Source of the DNA: Coriobacteriaceae bacterium AF08-21
GTDB lineage: Bacteria; Actinomycetota; Coriobacteriia; Coriobacteriales; Coriobacteriaceae
Assembly: GCA_027687465.1 (NCBI GenBank)
Contig: JAQCQR010000001.1
Span: 1-64,000, forward strand
Direction: 5' to 3'
Length of the DNA stretch: 64,000 nucleotides
The position numbers and the translations under genes are program-made. Positions 59,239 through 64,000 of the stretch are shown piece by piece; position 1 is the first letter of the stretch; the number at the start of each line of letters is the position of its first letter. The notes under the pieces are model-generated. The model did no database searches and had not been told where the DNA came from. It was given only the letters and a program-made list of their open reading frames with translations.

Positions 59239-60453
59239 TTACCGTGCGTTAAAAACGTAGCGGTCCAAGCGGTCGCACGCCTCCCTTATACGCGAAAGCG
59301 GCAGCGCCAGATTCACGCGAATGTGGCAAGGTCCATGGAATGGACGGCCGTCCTGATAGCCCACGCCCACACGCGCCCCCTCGTCGAGCAGCCACTGAAT
59401 ATCGCAGCCATGCTCGCGGCACCACTTGGTGCAGTCCAGGAACACCATGTACGTGCCCTGCGGGCGCGAATAGGACACGCCCTCAAAATGCTCGTCCACG
59501 TAATCGCAGAAGTAGTCAATGTTGCCCTCGATGACCTCGTTGAGCTCATCGAGCCACTCGTAGCCCTGCGGCTGGTAGGCACCGATAAGCGCGTGCATCG
59601 AAAGGACATTCATCTCGTTGTAGTGGGTCTTATTGGACACGGCGCTCACGCGGTCGCGCAGCGTCTCGTTATAGATGATGTGGTAGCTGCCGACCAGGCC
59701 CGCAAGGTTAAACGTCTTGCTCGGCGCATAGAGGGCGACCGTGCGCATGCGGGCATCCTCGCTCACCGACTGCGTCGGGATATGCTTGTGACCCGGCAGG
59801 ATGATGTCGGACCAGATCTCATCCGAGATCACCACGCAATCGTGCTGGCGATAGATGTCCATGGCGCGTTCAATCTCGTCGCGCTCCCATACGCGCCCGC
59901 AGGGATTGTGCGGCGAGCAGAACACCGCGGCATGAACGTGGTTTTGGGTGAGCTTGCGTTCCATGTCCTCAAAGTCCATGCGCCACACGCCCTGGTCGTC
60001 GAGCTTGAGTGGGCTGTGGACAATGCGATAGCCCGCCGCTTCGATGGACTTGGTAAAGCCGATGTAGGTAGGGCTGTGGACCAGCACCGCATCGCCTGGC
60101 TGGACATACGCGCGCAGGGTCGACACGACACCGCCCAGCACGCCGTTCTCGTAGCCGATATGTTCCGGGAGCAGACCCTCGACGCCATTACGGCGGCTCT
60201 GCCATTCGATGATACGGTCGAAGTACTCGGGGCGCAGATCGAAATAGCCAAACATGGGATGCTGGGCGCGCTGAATGATGTACTCCTGGACCGTGGGCAC
60301 CGTGGCAAAGTTCATGTCCGCTACCCACATGGGGATGCGGTCGAAGCCCTCGTCGGGTGCGTTCGGAGCCATGCCGGGGATTTCGCCCCAGGAGTCAACG
60401 GCGATGGCGTCCATGCCGTGGCGGTCGATAAGCGAAGTAAAGTCGTATTTCAT
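59239..60453 (-). CDS. MalY/PatB-type PLP-dependent C-S lyase
   Basis: 404 residues from ATG 60453. Fold I PLP enzyme with YENGVLGGVVSTLRAYVQPGD, CSPHNPCGRVW, SDEIWSDI and the PLP-lysine motif APSKTFNLAG. MalY/PatB members cleave cystathionine or cysteine S-conjugates and are often annotated as aminotransferases. The MalY-like length and HNPCGRVW support lyase function. Monocistronic. Confidence 0.88.
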   Translation of the reverse strand: MKYDFTSLIDRHGMDAIAVDSWGEIPGMAPNAPDEGFDRIPMWVADMNFATVPTVQEYIIQRAQHPMFGYFDLRPEYFDRIIEWQSRRNGVEGLLPEHIGYENGVLGGVVSTLRAYVQPGDAVLVHSPTYIGFTKSIEAAGYRIVHSPLKLDDQGVWRMDFEDMERKLTQNHVHAAVFCSPHNPCGRVWERDEIERAMDIYRQHDCVVISDEIWSDIILPGHKHIPTQSVSEDARMRTVALYAPSKTFNLAGLVGSYHIIYNETLRDRVSAVSNKTHYNEMNVLSMHALIGAYQPQGYEWLDELNEVIEGNIDYFCDYVDEHFEGVSYSRPQGTYMVFLDCTKWCREHGCDIQWLLDEGARVGVGYQDGRPFHGPCHIRVNLALPLSRIREACDRLDRYVFNAR

Positions 60454-60565
60454 GCTGAGCTCCCGTGCAAAGCGGATTGTTTTGGTAGGCGTTATTGTCC
60501 ACCAGCGTGGGCGGTTTTGGCATGGGGTTTGGCGTTGAATTTGGCGGGCGCCGGCGAATGGCCGG

Positions 60566-61303
60566 CTAATCCCGCGCGTCGTTGACGGCGGCTACCGTCA
60601 ACCTGGTTCCATCAACCGTAAAGGATATGTCAAGCCCAGCGTAAGCCAGATGGTAGACGCGGTTTGGCTCGTGTTTGCTACCCGCGCGGCGCGGATCCTG
60701 GCGAAGGACCTCGACCAACCCGGGGAGCTTTGTGGGCGGGACCATCTCCTGCAGCGCTTGCGGGAACTCGATATCGAGCTCTTGCCACGGCGTATCCTCA
60801 ATCCAGCCGCCCGTTGCATCCGGGTGGCAGTCCGCAAACGGAATGTAGGGCTTAATGTCGTAGATGGGCGTGCCGTCGCGCAGATCGGCTCCCAGCACAT
60901 GAATGATGGGACCGTCGTCGGTAAGCTCCACGCGGTCGAGCTTGACGCAGGTGAGACCGATAGGATTAGGGCGAAACGGACTGCGTGTGGCAAACACGCC
61001 CACGCGCTCGGCCCCGCCCAGGCGCGGCGGACGCACGGTCTTCGACCACTTGGCGTTGGTGCCGGACCTGTCCTGCGCCTTGGCATCGGCGGCGATGTCT
61101 TCCGCCGTGCCGCCGGGCGTTCCGTTTTCAAAGCGCCAGAGCAGCCATAGGTGAGAGAAGGAGTCCAGGCCCTCAACTGCCGCGTTAAAGGCAAATTCCT
61201 GCTCAAAGACGATGCGCCCCTCAAGATGAGGCGCCAAAAAGCTGTTGCGCGGAATGCCGAACTTCTGCGGCAGGTCGGTATGTATGTGTGCAATAGGTTC
61301 CAT
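60566..61303 (-). CDS. trmO: tRNA(Thr) A37 methyltransferase TrmO-like
   Basis: 245 residues from ATG 61303 (ATG 61312 is an alternative). TsaA/TrmO motifs are FGIPRNSFLAPHLEGRI, DSFSHLWLLW, GVFATRSPFRPNPIGL and YDIKPYIPFADC. It uses SAM to methylate t6A37 of tRNA. A TACAAT -10 box lies only seven bases before the start and there is no ribosome site, suggesting leaderless translation. Confidence 0.88.
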   Translation of the reverse strand: MEPIAHIHTDLPQKFGIPRNSFLAPHLEGRIVFEQEFAFNAAVEGLDSFSHLWLLWRFENGTPGGTAEDIAADAKAQDRSGTNAKWSKTVRPPRLGGAERVGVFATRSPFRPNPIGLTCVKLDRVELTDDGPIIHVLGADLRDGTPIYDIKPYIPFADCHPDATGGWIEDTPWQELDIEFPQALQEMVPPTKLPGLVEVLRQDPRRAGSKHEPNRVYHLAYAGLDISFTVDGTRLTVAAVNDARD

Positions 61304-61443
61304 GCCGGTCATTGTACGGCACTGGTGCGCGGGCGAGGGGCCGCGATTCCCGCTCATCGCCATCTGCATGCAACCAACGGTTGCTTGGAAGGGTGCCTGC
61401 CGCCGCGTATGCTTAAGCCATCAACCAGCAGAAAGGAGCCGTT

Positions 61444-62271
61444 ATGGCCTTCGCAGAAAAGCTCATCGCCGTCCGTCGCGCCCATCACCTAACCCAAGAG
61501 CAGCTCGCCGCCAAGCTCTTCGTCACACGCCAAGCCATCAGCCGTTGGGAGCGCGGTGAGGTCACACCGGGCATCGACATGATGAAGCTCATTGCCGCTG
61601 TGACCGGCGAGCCCCTGTCTCACCTGCTCGAAATGCCCGAGCACTACTGCCAGAGCTGCGGCATGATACTCACGCCCGACGACTGCGGTACCGATGCTCA
61701 CGGCGCCACGACCGACCATTACTGCAAGTGGTGCTACGACCACGGCAAGTACACCTATGAGACCACGATGGAGGCAATGATCGAGGACTGCGCTCCGCGC
61801 CTGGCGCAAAACACCGGCATGTCGCTCGACGAGGCTGTCTCGCTCATGGGTGCCGTGCTGCCGCAACTGGAGCGCTGGCGTACCGTGCAGGAAAACGAGG
61901 AGCGCTACGGCGCCGAGGCACGGGCGCGCTATGGCGATGAGGCTATCGATGCAGCAAACGAAACGTTACTGGACATGGATCCTCAGACATGGAACGACAT
62001 GAAAGAACTTGAACGCGCTATTCTGGGTCAGCTCTCGATTGCCATGGGCGACGGGGATCCCAAGAGCACCGAGGCCCAAAAACTTGTTGCGATGCATCGC
62101 CGTTGGATCAGCCTCAACTGGGGACACGAGCCCCAGGACGAAGCGTATCTGGGCCTCGCTCACGGCTACCTTGCCGACCAGCGCTTTGTCGACTACTACG
62201 ACAAACCCTGCGGCACCGGGGCCACGGCGTTTTTGGTTCAGGCCATCGAGTCGTCGCTGAATCGCGCATAG
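61444..62271 (+). CDS. XRE-HTH/Zn-ribbon/TipAS fusion regulator
   Basis: 275 residues from ATG 61444 with AAAGGAG. Residues 1-65 are an XRE HTH (LTQEQLAAKLFVTRQAISRWERGEVTPG). Residues 68-110 form a Zn ribbon (YCQSCGMIL...YCKWCYDHGKYTYE). Residues about 190-275 match the TipAS antibiotic-binding globin-like domain (EAQKLVAMHRRWISLNW, AHGYLADQRFVDYYD). TipAS usually follows a MerR HTH; here the reader is XRE. It may sense thiopeptide-like or other antibiotics. The glutaredoxin gene follows by 51 bases on the same strand. Confidence 0.85.
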   Translation: MAFAEKLIAVRRAHHLTQEQLAAKLFVTRQAISRWERGEVTPGIDMMKLIAAVTGEPLSHLLEMPEHYCQSCGMILTPDDCGTDAHGATTDHYCKWCYDHGKYTYETTMEAMIEDCAPRLAQNTGMSLDEAVSLMGAVLPQLERWRTVQENEERYGAEARARYGDEAIDAANETLLDMDPQTWNDMKELERAILGQLSIAMGDGDPKSTEAQKLVAMHRRWISLNWGHEPQDEAYLGLAHGYLADQRFVDYYDKPCGTGATAFLVQAIESSLNRA

Positions 62272-62322
62272 ACCGCGGCGGCTTTGGGTATCTCAATCGA
62301 AACCTCAACCGATTGGAGACCC

Positions 62323-62568
62323 ATGGCTACTGATCACGAGCTTGTGTTGTACGTTATGACCGGCTGCCCGTATTGCATTAAGGTCAAGCGCTTCCTGGCC
62401 GATAACGGTGTGACCATCCCCGAGCGCAACATCTCGACCGACCCCGATGCCGAGCAGACACTCATCGCCATCGGCGGAAAGCGCCAGGTTCCCTGCCTGT
62501 TCATCGACGGTAAACCGCTCTACGAGTCGAGCGACATCATCGCGTGGGTGCAGAAGAACCTGCTCTAG
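62323..62568 (+). CDS. Glutaredoxin-like protein
   Basis: 81 residues from ATG 62323 behind TTGGAG. Active-site CPYC, TVPxxF-like RQVPCLFIDG and final helix ESSDIIAWVQ. It is a monothiol or dithiol glutaredoxin (NrdH/GrxC-like) for electron transfer. Possibly cotranscribed with the XRE-TipAS gene. Confidence 0.9.
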   Translation: MATDHELVLYVMTGCPYCIKVKRFLADNGVTIPERNISTDPDAEQTLIAIGGKRQVPCLFIDGKPLYESSDIIAWVQKNLL

Positions 62569-62690
62569 CACGCGCACTGCGGCCAGTTCGCGCCAACCGA
62601 GCCGAACCCATACGAACCAAACATGTACGCCAGCATCCAAAGTCGACATTTTCCGACATCTTTGGATGCTGACGTACAGCTTTTCAATCT

Positions 62691-62744
62691 AGTCATTGGG
62701 GACGTTCTTGAATGACTAGTCGTTAAAGAACGTCCCCAACGACT
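62691..62744. repeat. Type A palindromic element, copy 2
   Basis: Arms of 19 bases (62691-62709, 62726-62744) with one mismatch: AGTCATTGGGGACGTTCTT and AAGAACGTCCCCAACGACT. The centre contains GACTAGT, as in copy 1 at 103-154. The dus stop lies inside the right arm at about 62743. Confidence 0.85.
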
Positions 62745-63705
62745 AGTAGCCACAAAAGCGGGCTATAGGCGCAAGTGGCTGCTCGCGAAAGACACGCTCG
62801 ACGGCGGCACGGTATTCGTCGACCATTTTAGTCTTGCGTACGAGCTTGTGAACGGTAGCGGGGTCGGCGAAGGCGCATTTGGCGTAGAACCACCACTCCT
62901 TCATGCGAAAGACCGCGTTGCCGCCAATCTCTTCCGCATAGGCCGCAAACAGCATGTCATGGAAACGCTGCAGTTCGGCTGCCGTGGCAGCAGGGCCACC
63001 CTTAACCATGCGAGCCAGCGCGGGGTTCGCGAGCAAGCCGCGTCCCAGCATTACATGGTGCGTGCCGGGATAGGCCTCCACCAGCGCATCCATGTCCTCA
63101 AGATCAAAGATGTCGCCGTTATAGGCCACGGGGAATGGCGCGCGATCCAACGTCTCGCCGTAAAACGCTTTGCGCGGCGAACCCGTATAGCGATCCCTCT
63201 GTACACGCGGGTGCACGATCAGCTCTGTCAACGGCATGCGGCAGTACAGATCGAGCACGCGCCCGTATTCGTCGTCACTCTCCAACCCCAGCCTGGTCTT
63301 TACCGACACCGGCAACGGCGACCGCTCGCACACATCGCTCAGGAACACCTCGAGCTCATCGAGGTTGCGCAGAAAGCCCGACCCTTTGCCCTTCGCGACA
63401 ACCGTCCCCGAGGGGCAGCCAAGGTTGAGATTGACCTCGCGGTAGCCCATGTCGGCGAGCACGTGTGCTGCCCACACAAACTCGTCCGCATTCTTGGACA
63501 TAAGCTGGGGAACGACATTAAGTCCCTGGTTATTGGCAGGATCGATCTCCTTAAACGCCTTGCCGCCAAAGCGGTTTCCCACCCGCGGCGGCGGCAAAAA
63601 CGGCGTGTAATAACAATCGAGCGCGCCGAAGCACTCCGCATGCACGCGACGGAACACATGCCCGGTAATCCCCTCCATAGGGGCCAGCGATAAATACATC
63701 AACAT
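62743..63705 (-). CDS. tRNA-dihydrouridine synthase
   Basis: 320 residues from ATG 63705. TIM barrel with APMEGITGHVFRR, PQLMSKNADEFV, NLNLGCPSG (catalytic Cys), VKTRLG, VHPRVQRDRYTG and YNGDI. The FMN enzyme reduces uridines in tRNA D loops; DusA/B/C subgroup not resolved. The stop codon abuts the type A element. No strong ribosome site precedes the start. Confidence 0.9.
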   Translation of the reverse strand: MLMYLSLAPMEGITGHVFRRVHAECFGALDCYYTPFLPPPRVGNRFGGKAFKEIDPANNQGLNVVPQLMSKNADEFVWAAHVLADMGYREVNLNLGCPSGTVVAKGKGSGFLRNLDELEVFLSDVCERSPLPVSVKTRLGLESDDEYGRVLDLYCRMPLTELIVHPRVQRDRYTGSPRKAFYGETLDRAPFPVAYNGDIFDLEDMDALVEAYPGTHHVMLGRGLLANPALARMVKGGPAATAAELQRFHDMLFAAYAEEIGGNAVFRMKEWWFYAKCAFADPATVHKLVRKTKMVDEYRAAVERVFREQPLAPIARFCGY

Positions 63706-63720
63706 CCATTCTCAAATCAA

Positions 63721-63749
63721 TGTGACAAAGGGACTGTCCCTTTGTCACA
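63721..63749. repeat. Type B palindromic element, copy 4
   Basis: TGTGACAAAGGGAC/GTCCCTTTGTCACA perfect arms around T. It contains the TGA stop of the LysR remnant at 63745-63834, again as ATG TGA. Confidence 0.88.
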
Positions 63750-63834
63750 TCCCATTCAAGCGGTTCAGGAACTCTTCGCAGGCGCGAGAACGCAGGCGAT
63801 ATTTTTTCCACACCAGATACGATGCAATGGTGAA
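63745..63834 (-). pseudogene. C-terminal remnant of a LysR-type regulator
   Basis: 29 codons encode FTIASYLVWKKYRLR...CEEFLNRLNGM, the form of a LysR effector-domain end. No start or upstream domain exists: the frame runs back into a palindrome and a TAG near 63871. The remnant lies between a type B and a type D palindrome. Confidence 0.6.
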
Positions 63835-63870
63835 GGGGCAAAAGGGCAGTCCCTTTGCCCCAAGTGCCGG
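63834..63870. repeat. Type D palindromic element, copy 3
   Basis: GGGGCAAAGGG/CCCTTTTGCCCC-type arms (63836-63861 on plus: GGGGCAAAAGGGCA then GTCCCTTTGCCCC), followed by AAGTGCCGG as in the element at 40256-40312. Confidence 0.7.
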
Positions 63871-64000
63871 CTACCGGACGCAAGCTAGTTGCCGTTCGCG
63901 AACGCCGCCCATATTTCGAGGTCTAATACTTTTCCCGAGAAGTGAACGGCTGTATTTGGACCCCCGAAGCATTGACATTTTTAGGCGTCAAAACCGCAGG
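63871..64000. other. Right edge without confident gene
   Basis: A plus-strand frame (GTG then NGCIWTPEALTFLGVKTA) runs off the window and a 36-codon minus-strand frame overlaps it. Neither has a ribosome site. TTCGCGAA occurs near 63898. I make no gene call. Confidence 0.3.

Overview
The window is a gene-dense, high-GC (about 60%) stretch of a bacterial chromosome with short intergenic gaps, Gram-positive style Shine-Dalgarno sites and intrinsic terminators. The gene content suggests a gut Coriobacteriia genome, most likely Collinsella or a close relative: a bile salt hydrolase, LAxTG-type surface proteins, several LysR regulators, Zn-ribbon/TipAS regulators, and extracytoplasmic sensor kinases built from solute-binding domains. 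This placement is inference; no rRNA or tRNA gene was seen. No prophage, transposase or CRISPR array was found.

Layout. 0-3.6 kb: an RGG-tailed protein, an MFS exporter with an apparent N-terminal frameshift and a small peptide-deformylase-like protein, enclosed by two inverted copies of one 3' hairpin module. 3.6-10.3 kb: a fused XRE/aminotransferase with its own operator-like palindromes, a LysR/EamA divergent pair, a bile salt hydrolase, a second deformylase-like protein and an AzgA-type purine permease. 10.4-14.5 kb: a tandem duplication of a cell-wall-anchored surface protein with its leader and terminators. 14.6-19.9 kb: an esterase, a uracil permease, a MetE-like protein, LysR and a HAD phosphatase. 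20.0-22.1 kb: a TPP-riboswitch-controlled thiamine salvage operon (thiM, MTH1187-type thiamine-binding protein, thiE). 22.2-30.7 kb: patatin lipase, two c-di-GMP enzymes of common descent, a flavodoxin-like reductase, an ArsC-like protein without its cysteine, a CobW GTPase and TrmL. 30.7-37.3 kb: a UvrA paralogue, an AAA ATPase, a Tet(M)-like GTPase, a candidate structured ncRNA and a GNAT enzyme. 37.3-49.9 kb: rRNA methyltransferases, a 47-residue membrane protein, MATE, a second LysR/EamA pair, Ung, SDR, a queuosine-precursor transporter with a preQ1-like leader, RF3 and a YtrA-type GntR/ABC operon. 50-64 kb: ClC, LOG, a K+ channel, a hybrid sensor kinase whose phospho-accepting His is Arg, a frameshifted kinase coupled to a binding lipoprotein, a MalY-like lyase, TrmO, an XRE/Zn-ribbon/TipAS regulator, glutaredoxin, Dus and the tail of a broken LysR gene.

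Two themes recur. First, several families of short intergenic palindromes are scattered through the window. Many have a GGGAC-N-GTCCC core, and one family repeatedly supplies the stop codon of the adjacent gene. Second, several proteins keep their fold but lose a canonical catalytic residue (both deformylase-like proteins, the ArsC-like protein, the hybrid kinase), and two genes carry frameshifts. Thiamine, queuosine precursor, purine/pyrimidine and drug transport genes indicate a salvage-oriented lifestyle.
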